IMG/VR virus record: IMGVR_UViG_3300044796_000662
Coordinates: 186,001-250,000 of that record
Reading direction: 5' to 3' (one strand)
DNA length: 64,000 bases
Source: a virus
Part shown: positions 24,229-31,199 of the stretch, piece after piece
Position numbering within the stretch: the stretch's first letter is position 1
How the letters are laid out: the number at the start of each line of letters is the position of its first letter
The notes under the pieces: generated by a model
Seen by the model: only the letters and a program-made list of their open reading frames with translations
What the model was told of the DNA's origin: nothing
Database searches by the model: none
Program-made: the position numbers and the translations under genes

Positions 24229-24234
24229 GATAAG
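24229..24234 (-). promoter_or_regulatory. Candidate YTTATS element
   Basis: Coding strand ACACCTTATCAGC, five bases after the stop of the upstream gene and immediately before the ribosome-site hairpin. Confidence 0.28.
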
Positions 24235-24239
24235 GTGTT

Positions 24240-25520
24240 TTACGATGCGGAAGCTTCGAACGCCTTCGGGAACTCCTGAAGCAGGAGCGCCTTCATGTCG
24301 TCCGTCTCGGCCGCGTAGACGGCCTTGAGGACGTCGTAGCGATCCTCGTAGTCCGCCTGGAGCCGCGCCAACTTCTTCTTGGGCGACAGGGTGAAGTCGT
24401 AGTTCTCCGGGAACTCCGGGCAGACCATCTTCGCGATGGCCCGGCGGGTGTCCAGATTGGCCGGGACGGGCGGGGGCGCTTCAGCCGAGGCCACGACAGC
24501 CTGCGGAGCCTGAGGCGCTGCCTGGCGCTGGTTCTGAGGCCGGCGCGGGCCGTTGGTCGTGGTGAAGCGCATCCCCTCCTGCTCGAAGGTCTCGACGCGA
24601 TCCTCCTGAACGTGACCGACCACGATGCCGTCCGACTCGTCGCCGATGGCCGTTCCGCCGCCGACGCTGTTCGTGAACTGCATCCCCTCGCCGTGCCCGT
24701 GGCGGTTGGACTGCACGCGGGCGACCACCTGACGGTGGGGCGGGCGAGGCTGCGACTGCATCGGAGGCGCCTCGCTCACGTACTGAGCGCGGAGGGCCTC
24801 CTTCTTGGCGATGTACTCCTCTTGCTGCTCGGGAGACATCCGCTGCATCATGTCTTCCTCGGTCTGGCCCACTCCGGGCACCACCTTGGCGTCACGTGCA
24901 ACACGAAGCGCGCGGGCGGCCTTCTCGCTCGTGAGGTCGAGCCGCTCCTTGGACTTCTCGCCGGCGGGCGTCGAGAGCTGGCGATCGAGTTCGATGCCGT
25001 CCTGGACCTCGACCTCCATGACCCCGCGTTGGGTCATGACCTTCGTCCCAGGCTGGACCACGTTCACGGGCGTCTGCCCGCGGACGAAGTTGCGGTTCTG
25101 CGTCTGCGTCTGCTGCGAGTGCGCCCGAACCTGCGTCACCTCACGCTCATCGGACACCGTGGTCGCAATGGCCATCCGCTGCTGAGGCTGGAGCGGGTTG
25201 CCGCCGTCACGGGGACGGACCTGGATGTTGGCCGACGTGCGGCGCTGGTAGTTCGGGTCGTTCGGGTCGTACTCCTCCGCGAGGACCATCCAGCCGGCCT
25301 TCACGGCTCCGCGAAGGAAGGGGAGAACGTACTCGGATCCTTCGACCTCGGCATGCGTGCCATCGAAGAGGATCTCCGTGCCCGACCGGACCTGCACCCC
25401 GGTCTGACCGAGAGTGAAAGGCCGCGTCGTCACGAAGAGCATCATCTGCCCGGCGCGGAACTGAAGGGCTCCTGGCTGCGGGGCGCCACGGTACTGATTG
25501 GGGTACGGGTTCGGGTTCAT
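24240..25520 (-). CDS. Hypothetical virion-associated protein with disordered middle
   Basis: 426 residues. The start is Pro/Asn/Tyr-rich (NPNPYPNQYRGAPQPGALQF). A compact beta domain follows at about 25-90 (MMLFVTTRPFTLGQTGVQVR ... VLPFLRGAVKAGWMVL). A long Gln/Arg-rich disordered middle comes next, and then a helical C-terminal domain (LSPKKKLARLQADYEDRYDV). Several Val/Glu-rich strands occur near 150-190. Not recognised. Length, composition and neighbours fit a structural or injected virion protein. Confidence 0.55.
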   Translation of the reverse strand: MNPNPYPNQYRGAPQPGALQFRAGQMMLFVTTRPFTLGQTGVQVRSGTEILFDGTHAEVEGSEYVLPFLRGAVKAGWMVLAEEYDPNDPNYQRRTSANIQVRPRDGGNPLQPQQRMAIATTVSDEREVTQVRAHSQQTQTQNRNFVRGQTPVNVVQPGTKVMTQRGVMEVEVQDGIELDRQLSTPAGEKSKERLDLTSEKAARALRVARDAKVVPGVGQTEEDMMQRMSPEQQEEYIAKKEALRAQYVSEAPPMQSQPRPPHRQVVARVQSNRHGHGEGMQFTNSVGGGTAIGDESDGIVVGHVQEDRVETFEQEGMRFTTTNGPRRPQNQRQAAPQAPQAVVASAEAPPPVPANLDTRRAIAKMVCPEFPENYDFTLSPKKKLARLQADYEDRYDVLKAVYAAETDDMKALLLQEFPKAFEASAS

Positions 25521-25575
25521 ATCTGCTCCTACGGGACGAAGAGGTCCCCGTATGGAGCAGTCAAAAAGTAGATCC

Positions 25576-26025
25576 TCAGTTCTGCGGGCTGTCCGGAACG
25601 TCTTCCTCGGCAGGAGGGACCTCTTTGGCCATCTCCTCCATGGTCTTTTCCCCTGACTCGAAGGCCAGCGGGGGCAGGTTGAGGATAGCCAGGGTGCTCT
25701 CCAGCGCGTTGACCTGGAACTTCGTGCTCTCGAACTCCGCCTGGAGGTGCTCCCCGATCACCTTGAGGGCCGCAGCGGCGCAGATCTCGGGAGTGGCGGC
25801 CGCCACCTCCCAGATCTTCTCCCGAGTCGGGACCACGTTGCCTTCGGTGTCGTGCTTGTCGAAGTCGTCGAAGGACATGAGCTTGACGGTCAAGCTCCAC
25901 TGATCGACCCCAGGAACGTCCGAGGGATCGTGCTCGAAGTGGATGTGGACCTTGGGGATCGCTCCCGTCGTGTCGCTGTTGGCGTAGCTCGTGAGGACGT
26001 GAGCGAGCTTGGAGAGCACCTTCAT
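25576..26025 (-). CDS. Hypothetical acidic protein
   Basis: 149 residues. A compact N-terminal domain has VHIHFEHDPSDVPGV and WSLTVKLMSFDDFDKHD. A helical middle follows (TPEICAAAALKVIGEHLQAE), then an acidic Pro-rich tail (VPPAEEDVPDSPQN). The octamer CGGTGTAG ends nine bases before the ATG, with AAGAGG between as the ribosome site. No family recognised. Confidence 0.55.
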   Translation of the reverse strand: MKVLSKLAHVLTSYANSDTTGAIPKVHIHFEHDPSDVPGVDQWSLTVKLMSFDDFDKHDTEGNVVPTREKIWEVAAATPEICAAAALKVIGEHLQAEFESTKFQVNALESTLAILNLPPLAFESGEKTMEEMAKEVPPAEEDVPDSPQN

Positions 26026-26034
26026 GGCCCTCTT

Positions 26035-26042
26035 CTACACCG
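26035..26042 (-). promoter_or_regulatory. Candidate CGGTGTAG element
   Basis: CGGTGTAG then nine bases (AAGAGGGCC) then the ATG at 26025. The same spacing occurs at 15514 and 26786. Confidence 0.35.
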
Positions 26043-26049
26043 GGTCCGT

Positions 26050-26412
26050 CTACTTTTTCTTCGCCCGCTCGGTCATTTCCTTGACGGTGCGGACGACCAT
26101 CGCGATGCGGCCCGCTGCCATCCGGGGAGTGTTCTCGATCTCGTGCTGCCAGATGCGGACTACAGCCCAGCCCTCTTTGCGCAGCTTGGCGTCCCTATCG
26201 TTGAGCCTCTTCCATAGAGCCGCAGTGGACTTCCTCTTGGGACCGTGCCACGGACAGTGCGACTCTTCGCAACCGTCCACGAAGACCGCGATCTTGCAGC
26301 TCGCGATGACGAACGAAGGCGTGGAGTTGAGGACGCGTTCGTTCGCACGAAAGCGGACACCGAACTCCCAGAGGGTCGCTCGGAGCAGCTTCTCCGCAGA
26401 CGTTGCCGACAT
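26050..26412 (-). CDS. Vsr-like endonuclease fold protein, catalytic Asp replaced
   Basis: 120 residues, close to the size of very-short-patch-repair endonuclease. Matching landmarks: LRATLWEFGVRFRAN, then STPSFVI, IAVFVDGCEESHCPWHG, RDAKLRKEGWAVVRIW. Vsr cuts beside T:G mismatches using a magnesium-bound Asp in the motif TPDF; here that position is Ser33. The downstream Cys/His cluster (C48, H52, C53, H56) and the GW-x-V-x-x-W strand are kept. Loss of the Asp suggests an inactive or altered enzyme, though another acidic residue could compensate. A free-standing nuclease relic near the homing endonuclease is a reasonable reading. Confidence 0.65.
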   Translation of the reverse strand: MSATSAEKLLRATLWEFGVRFRANERVLNSTPSFVIASCKIAVFVDGCEESHCPWHGPKRKSTAALWKRLNDRDAKLRKEGWAVVRIWQHEIENTPRMAAGRIAMVVRTVKEMTERAKKK

Positions 26413-26421
26413 CTTGCACTA

Positions 26422-26442
26422 CGTTTTTCGATAAGAAAAACG
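26422..26442 (-). promoter_or_regulatory. AT-rich hairpin carrying a YTTATS core
   Basis: CGTTTTTC, TTATC, GAAAAACG on the coding strand: an 8-bp perfect stem whose loop is the TTATC of the recurring motif, ten bases before the ATG at 26412. It could be a processing or control site; there is no T-run after it. Confidence 0.35.
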
Positions 26443-26486
26443 CGAGGCTATGGCGTACACGTAGCGAATGTGTGCGGTCGTCGCGC

Positions 26487-26786
26487 TCACTCGATGCAAG
26501 GTAGGGTCAGCTCGAATTGGCTCCCGCTCTGGTAGCCGATGTCCGTCCGCGTGTAGCACTCGATGAACTTGAGCTGGTAGAGCAGCTCGCCAAAATGCCC
26601 CACATCCAGGTGGACCCTCTCGGTCTGCCAGATGGCCGGCTTCGGGTCGTCCAGCGGACGGAACCAGTTGGTCCAGAGGAGCTTCTCCTCTTCGAACATG
26701 AAGAGCTGGAATCCGACAGGCTTGAGCCAGACCTTGGGCCTCAACTCGTGGTAGCCCATCGCGGCGAGCGCCTCAGGGAGCGTCAT
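26487..26786 (-). CDS. Hypothetical small protein
   Basis: 99 residues. Compact mixed alpha/beta sequence with MTLPEALAAMGYHELRPKVW, GFQLFMFEEEKLLWTNWFRP and YQLKFIECYTRTDIGY. Rich in aromatic residues, suggesting a well-folded single domain. No ribosome site is visible before the ATG; instead CGGTGTAG ends nine bases before it. It lies between the Vsr-like and ubiquitin-like genes in the accessory islet. Function unknown. Confidence 0.55.
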   Translation of the reverse strand: MTLPEALAAMGYHELRPKVWLKPVGFQLFMFEEEKLLWTNWFRPLDDPKPAIWQTERVHLDVGHFGELLYQLKFIECYTRTDIGYQSGSQFELTLPCIE

Positions 26787-26795
26787 GCCCAGGCA

Positions 26796-26803
26796 CTACA
26801 CCG
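26796..26803 (-). promoter_or_regulatory. Candidate CGGTGTAG element
   Basis: CGGTGTAG, then TGCCTGGGC, then the ATG at 26786, which has no Shine-Dalgarno match. Confidence 0.35.
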
Positions 26804-26804
26804 T

Positions 26805-27059
26805 CTACGCGCTACCCGTGATCGCGAGGCTGAAGATCATCCCGTCCTTGACCCGCACACTTTCGCTCGGAGCGAGGCAGCCATCCTGCTTGGGGCAGTG
26901 CCCGTGCTGGTAGACAATCGTGATGACCGCCCCAGGCAGCTTGGACCAGGCGATCATCTTCGGTCTGTCCTCGTAGGCGATCTCCACGACGTCCGCGTAG
27001 GACAACTCGGCAGCCGCGGTCTCCACCTTGCGCGTGTTCACAGTGATGATCGCCATCAT
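26805..27059 (-). CDS. Possible ubiquitin-like (beta-grasp) small protein
   Basis: 84 residues, ATG overlapping the previous stop with GGAGG six bases upstream. The pattern is IITVNTRKVETAAAE (beta hairpin), LSYADVVEIAY (helix), GAVITIVYQHG (strand), then LAPSESVRVKDGMIFSLAIT. This strand-strand-helix-strand order with an ESVxVKDGM(I/R)F ending resembles bacterial multiubiquitin-type beta-grasp domains. There is no C-terminal di-Gly (it ends GSA), and no E1/E2-like neighbour is seen, so conjugation is not implied. Assignment rests on remembered patterns and needs a profile search. Confidence 0.4.
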   Translation of the reverse strand: MMAIITVNTRKVETAAAELSYADVVEIAYEDRPKMIAWSKLPGAVITIVYQHGHCPKQDGCLAPSESVRVKDGMIFSLAITGSA

Positions 27060-28018
27060 CCGGACCCTCCCACAAAAGCCTTCGGGCGACCCACTGTGCG
27101 TGGATGCTCGATGCCGAACTCCTTGAGATAGCGGCTGACGGTGTTGTATCCGACGTTCAAACGTCGCCCGATCTCCCGAAGAGGCACTCCTTCGGTTGCT
27201 AGCTCTTGGAGTGCCTCTCTGGTGAGGGTCTTCCGGACCTGGTAATGCGGCCCCTGGAAGCCAAACGTCAACTTCTTAGACGTCATGCACTCCGGCATGT
27301 GCGGCTTGACAAGGGAGATGAAGAGGTGGGCCTGCTCCTCCCCGTCGAAAATGAAGTCGCCAGTAGTCTCTGTGTGCCACTCCCACCTGGGATACAGGCT
27401 GAACTTCGCGAAGATGTCGAACGCGATCTGACGGCTCTCAGGAGACAAGCCAAACGTGATGCGAGGCCACCAGCCGATGGACCCATCGTCCATGTACCAG
27501 ATAGCCAGGGCGAACGCGTCCACGTACTGGATGACCTCAGGGCGGAGTCTCTTCACGGTGCTAGTGCCGTAGAACAGATCGAACCACTGGTTGAGGAGCC
27601 GATGAGCAGCCGTCTCGAAACGCCACCCCTGAAAGTCCTTCCCCTTGAGAGTCCAGGTGACCGACTTCACTCCAGACTTCACCCAGGTACCCCACTCGGA
27701 GACCTTCCACTGAAGGTACTCCTTCTGATCGTTGCCATGGTTTTCGCGGAAACGGGTCGAGTGCGTCAGTCGTTGTAGACTACCATCGCCCAACATCGAG
27801 CCCACGAGAAACGATCGAAGGCGGCCTTCAATGGGTACCACCTCATGACGCTCGGTTCTCTGGACCGTCTCGATACAGAACCTCTTCCTCCAGGAACGAA
27901 CCCTCTTGAGAGTCACGTCAAGCCCGAGACGATCAACGATCTCGGCGTCAGTCAGTTTCTCTTCTCGATAGAGCCGGTGCAGTTCCTCTGCGGTAACAGG
28001 GCAAGGTATAGGTCGCAT
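27056..28018 (-). CDS. LAGLIDADG homing endonuclease with flanking HTH segments
   Basis: 320 residues. Two LAGLIDADG-type helices end in acidic catalytic residues: FLVGSMLGDGS (70-80, D78) and FALAIWYMDDGS (169-180, D177/D178). Residues 8-45 form an HTH (LHRLYREEKLTDAEIVDRLG). The C-terminus 265-312 is another HTH (VPLREIGRRLNVGYNTVSRY) plus a GRPK tail. Family enzymes make a site-specific double-strand break and promote their own spread. The gene is free-standing, not in an intron, and sits behind the terminator of the capsid gene. No ribosome site; CGGTGTAG lies upstream. Confidence 0.85.
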   Translation of the reverse strand: MRPIPCPVTAEELHRLYREEKLTDAEIVDRLGLDVTLKRVRSWRKRFCIETVQRTERHEVVPIEGRLRSFLVGSMLGDGSLQRLTHSTRFRENHGNDQKEYLQWKVSEWGTWVKSGVKSVTWTLKGKDFQGWRFETAAHRLLNQWFDLFYGTSTVKRLRPEVIQYVDAFALAIWYMDDGSIGWWPRITFGLSPESRQIAFDIFAKFSLYPRWEWHTETTGDFIFDGEEQAHLFISLVKPHMPECMTSKKLTFGFQGPHYQVRKTLTREALQELATEGVPLREIGRRLNVGYNTVSRYLKEFGIEHPRTVGRPKAFVGGSG

Positions 28019-28026
28019 GTTGGTAC

Positions 28027-28034
28027 CTACACCG
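28027..28034 (-). promoter_or_regulatory. Candidate CGGTGTAG element
   Basis: CGGTGTAG, eight bases, then the ATG at 28018 of the homing endonuclease. It lies just beyond the capsid terminator, where a fresh promoter would be expected. Confidence 0.38.
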
Positions 28035-28063
28035 ATCAGATAGGGACATTATGCAGAAAGCAC

Positions 28064-28103
28064 AAAAGCGAAAGGGCCACCTCTTTCGAGGTAGCCCTTT
28101 CGC
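28064..28103 (-). terminator. Rho-independent terminator after the capsid gene
   Basis: GCGAAAGGGC-T-ACCTC, loop GAAA, then GAGGT-G-GCCCTTTCGC, a 16-position stem with one mismatch, followed directly by TTTTGTG on the coding strand. It lies 30 bases past the major capsid stop. The best terminator in the window. Confidence 0.85.
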
Positions 28104-28133
28104 CTGGTTAGCTGCTTTTACAGCTAGTTACGC

Positions 28134-29015
28134 TTAGAAGCGTGTGACAACGAGGCGGGTCAACCCACGTGGGTTGAAGGCACCGATGCCCACATTTTCA
28201 AAGCACGAGAAGCCGATGGTGCGGGCCTTGGGGTCGTCGGCGCTGAGAACCGTCAGCTCCGTACGGACGGGGAAGCGTCCGAAGTTTTCCGGCTCGGCGC
28301 ACACGTAGACGAAGCCCACGGGCACGAGGCGGGAGATGATGATCTGAGCGCCCCAGAGGACCGCTTGCAGACCCGTCTTGAGCAGCGTCGCCTGGCTCTC
28401 GATGTCCAGGATGTCGCGGCCGAACTTGCGGATGTCCGCGTAGTCAACCGCGTTCATGTAGATACGGGCAACCCGGAGGTCGTTCCGCTCCACCTCTGCG
28501 AACGCGTCAGCGAGGACGCTCGGGCTGATCGGAGCAACCACCGACACGTCGGGGTTGGTCTGACCGGGGAGGGTGTCGAAGCCCGAGACAGCGATGCTGT
28601 CCAGAACCGCGAACACGCGCTCGTCCTCGGCGGCCTGAATCTGCGCCTTCGCGAGATCCTGGGCGCGCTCGATCAGGTCGAAGCGACGCTCCTTGATCTG
28701 CGTGAGCGGGATTTCCGGGTTCGAGGCGACCTCGAACAGCGGGAAGATCACGCGGCGCGGCTTCTGGATCGCGAGGATGTTCTCGCCTTCCTCGCCGACG
28801 ACGAAGGCCGTGACTTCCGGGTCCTTGTCGTAGATGGGGAGAGCGCCGTCAGGAAGCTGCTCGACCAGGAAGGTCTTGCGGCCGACTGCGGTGTAGTCGC
28901 GACGCAGCCGAAGCGGCTGGATCATCGACGCGGCCAGCTTGGAGCGACCGGCAGCGGTCTTGATGTACTCCGAGATGATCGCCTGCTTGGTCTCGTTGGA
29001 AACGGTGGGCATCAT
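28134..29015 (-). CDS. Major capsid protein, HK97-fold type
   Basis: 293 residues. Layout matches compact HK97-fold capsid proteins: a helical N-terminus (VSNETKQAIISEYIKTAAGR), an extended beta region (YTAVGRKTFLVEQLPDGALP), a long spine helix (RRFDLIERAQDLAKAQIQAA) ending in AEDERVFAVLDS, an A-domain-like IYMNAVDYADIRKFGRDILD, and a terminal strand FENVGIGAFNPRGLTRLVV. Gene order (portal, protease, scaffold candidate, decoration candidate, this gene) and the strong terminator right after it agree. No separate delta-domain extension is obvious, which fits an external scaffold. Confidence 0.8.
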   Translation of the reverse strand: MMPTVSNETKQAIISEYIKTAAGRSKLAASMIQPLRLRRDYTAVGRKTFLVEQLPDGALPIYDKDPEVTAFVVGEEGENILAIQKPRRVIFPLFEVASNPEIPLTQIKERRFDLIERAQDLAKAQIQAAEDERVFAVLDSIAVSGFDTLPGQTNPDVSVVAPISPSVLADAFAEVERNDLRVARIYMNAVDYADIRKFGRDILDIESQATLLKTGLQAVLWGAQIIISRLVPVGFVYVCAEPENFGRFPVRTELTVLSADDPKARTIGFSCFENVGIGAFNPRGLTRLVVTRF

Positions 29016-29055
29016 GGCTTTTCTGGGCTCCTCTTCTTGTCCTTGGGGATCTTCT

Positions 29056-29682
29056 TCAGATCCTCATGTCGATCACGAGGAGCGACGAGTTGGCGTCCGG
29101 GGCGACCTTGACGACGCCGATGAGCGTCGGAGCGGGGTTGCCGGACACGTTGTACTCATACGCGTCCGTGCTCAGGTTCGTGATGAGCCCGTTGACGGAA
29201 GCGTAAACCTTGTCACCGGGGTTGTAGGTGACGGCCTGGCCAGCGGTGACGCTGCCCTGGGTGATCTGACCCTTGGTCTCGTAGACCGAGAGGGCGACGC
29301 ACGAGCCCGTGCCGCAGACGTACGGACCACGGCCGCTGGCGACGCCAGGGGTGTTCTCGTACGCGTTGCCGATGGCGTCGTTCAGGAAGATGCCGAGAGG
29401 CTGGCAACCCGACGCGTAGGACGTCGTGTTGGGGCCCCCGTGGTAGCCGTTGCCGTAGTCGGGGCGCGTCATGGCGACGGTGCCGCCGAGGACGCCGACC
29501 TTGGTGATGGATGCGAGGGTGGAGGAGACCTGGCTGGTGACCTTGCAGGGGTTCGCTTGCGTGAACGCGTCCGGCGTCAGGAGGCCCAGGGAGTTCCTGG
29601 TCACGACGTGGAGGAGTTGAACGCGAGCCGAAGTCTCCTTGAAGTCACCCGAGCCCTGGCCGCCGATTGCGAAGGTCGTCAT
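29056..29682 (-). CDS. Putative capsid decoration/stabilisation protein
   Basis: 208 residues directly upstream of the capsid gene, where decoration proteins commonly lie. Gly/Thr/Ser/Val-rich and beta-type, with QITQGSVTAGQAVTYNPGDKV and VYASVNGLITN, a pattern like DUF2190-type decoration proteins. Four Cys (near 46, 93, 122 and 127) are unusual for a phage exterior protein and could form disulphides or bind metal. The ATG has AGGAG upstream. Preceded by a perfect 11-bp hairpin. Confidence 0.5.
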   Translation of the reverse strand: MTTFAIGGQGSGDFKETSARVQLLHVVTRNSLGLLTPDAFTQANPCKVTSQVSSTLASITKVGVLGGTVAMTRPDYGNGYHGGPNTTSYASGCQPLGIFLNDAIGNAYENTPGVASGRGPYVCGTGSCVALSVYETKGQITQGSVTAGQAVTYNPGDKVYASVNGLITNLSTDAYEYNVSGNPAPTLIGVVKVAPDANSSLLVIDMRI

Positions 29683-29746
29683 GTCGATCTCCTAGATGCG
29701 AACAGGCGTTGAGGTTGGGTGATCTGATTCGATCTTCATCTACTGA

Positions 29747-29779
29747 GTTGGGCCCAAGTAGTAAACTATTGGGCCCAAC
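29747..29779 (-). terminator. Perfect 11-bp hairpin in scaffold/capsid gap
   Basis: GTTGGGCCCAA, 11-base loop TAGTTTACTAC, TTGGGCCCAAC on the coding strand, 13 bases after the stop of the Gln-rich gene. No T-run follows, so it may be a processing, attenuation or mRNA-stabilising hairpin rather than a full terminator. Confidence 0.5.
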
Positions 29780-29791
29780 CAGGGAGTTGCT

Positions 29792-31153
29792 TCACTTGAT
29801 GCCGAAGTGCTCGCGGACGTCGGGAGCCGACGACCAGAGGTTCGACAGCTTGTCGATGTCCGAGGAGGCCGTCTTCACTGCCGGGGCGCTGGCGCCACCG
29901 ACCTTGGAGACACCCTGCGAGGGACGCGTGCCGACCGTGCGAGCGGCGGGCTGTGCGACCATGGATGCCTGCTTCTCCTGGCCCTGGCTCATCTGCTGAG
30001 CCTTCTCGGCGTCCTGCGACTCCTGAGTGGCGAAGAGCGTCTTGAGGACGTCGTCATCCGGTCCGAGCTGAACCTCGCCCATGTCCATGGTCGGGGGTTC
30101 GAGTTCGATGTCGCCGATGCCGGGACCCATGTCACCACCGGGGGCGGGGGCGAGCATCTGGTCGAGGAGGGCGTCATCGCCCGCCTGCACCTGGATCTGC
30201 TCCTGCTCCTGGATGGGGGCCTGCTCCTGTTGCTGGCCCTGACCCTGTTGCTGCATGAGGGCCTGGATTTGTTGCTGGACGGCTTGCTGCACCATCTGCT
30301 GCATCGACTGTTGGTCCATGCCCGCTTGTTGGACCTGGTCCTGTTGCTGCGCGACGGGTGCCGGCGCTGCCGCTTGCTGTTGCTGCGGCTGACCACCCTG
30401 GCCCTGGCCGCCCTGCTCCTGACCCTGGTCCTGAGCCTTCTTGCTCGCGACCGGGTTGTTCTTGCCCCACTGGCCGCCGGGGAAGTCGGCCTGCGAGCCC
30501 TGTTGCTGCTTCATGGCCTCTTGGACCATCTGCTGCACGGCGCCCATCATGGCCTGTTGGTCACCTTGCTGCATGGCCTGCATGCACTGCTCGGCAGCCG
30601 ACTGGTAGCTCGACGCTTGCTGTTGCTGGTCCTGCGCCTGAGCGACGGGAGCCGGCGCGGCAGCCTGTTGCTGCTGCGGCTGGCCCTGTCCACCCTGGCC
30701 CTGACCCTGCTCCTGATCCTGAGCGAGACGCTGGAAGGTCTCGATGAGGTCAGCGTCGGGGAGCGCCATGAGCGAGACCGCCTGGTCCTCGACCACGTTC
30801 TCGGCGACCTTGGGGCCGAGCATCTGGCGAGCGACCTTCACGCAGAGGTCGGCCTTCTTGACGAGAAGCTGCGTAGAGGCAGCCTTCGCAAGCTCCGGGT
30901 GGTTGAAGGTCTCGGGGCGGAAGTCGGCAAGACCGACCTCGTCGCGCTTGGTAGCGCCGCCCGAGTATTCCTTCTCCCACTCGTTGGGGGAGTGGACGTC
31001 CTCAGCCCAGCTCGACGGAGTACCGTTCATGTACTTGTCGGCGCGGGGGTTCTGGGACACGTGGTCCTGGTTCATGAGATAGGGGTCAGCGGTCTTGCCC
31101 ATGGCAGCCGTCCGCTGGATCTCGTTCCGGTTCCAAGTGGTGCGTTCACGCAT
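29792..31153 (-). CDS. Gln-rich protein, candidate head scaffold
   Basis: 453 residues from the ATG at 31153 (GGAG six bases upstream); an in-frame GTG at 31180 has no ribosome site. Residues 150-320 are extremely Gln-rich, with two near-copies of a QQQQAAAPAPVAQ block and helical MQQMVQQAVQQQIQALMQQ stretches. N- and C-terminal ends are charged; the C-terminus reads IDKLSNLWSSAPDVREHFG. Its place between prohead protease and the decoration/capsid pair, and the helical low-complexity build, suit an internal scaffold. Function is inferred from position. Confidence 0.5.
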   Translation of the reverse strand: MRERTTWNRNEIQRTAAMGKTADPYLMNQDHVSQNPRADKYMNGTPSSWAEDVHSPNEWEKEYSGGATKRDEVGLADFRPETFNHPELAKAASTQLLVKKADLCVKVARQMLGPKVAENVVEDQAVSLMALPDADLIETFQRLAQDQEQGQGQGGQGQPQQQQAAAPAPVAQAQDQQQQASSYQSAAEQCMQAMQQGDQQAMMGAVQQMVQEAMKQQQGSQADFPGGQWGKNNPVASKKAQDQGQEQGGQGQGGQPQQQQAAAPAPVAQQQDQVQQAGMDQQSMQQMVQQAVQQQIQALMQQQGQGQQQEQAPIQEQEQIQVQAGDDALLDQMLAPAPGGDMGPGIGDIELEPPTMDMGEVQLGPDDDVLKTLFATQESQDAEKAQQMSQGQEKQASMVAQPAARTVGTRPSQGVSKVGGASAPAVKTASSDIDKLSNLWSSAPDVREHFGIK

Positions 31154-31199
31154 GGGAGGCTCCAACCTTTTCTCGAACACTCAGGGTTTATAGATAGAT

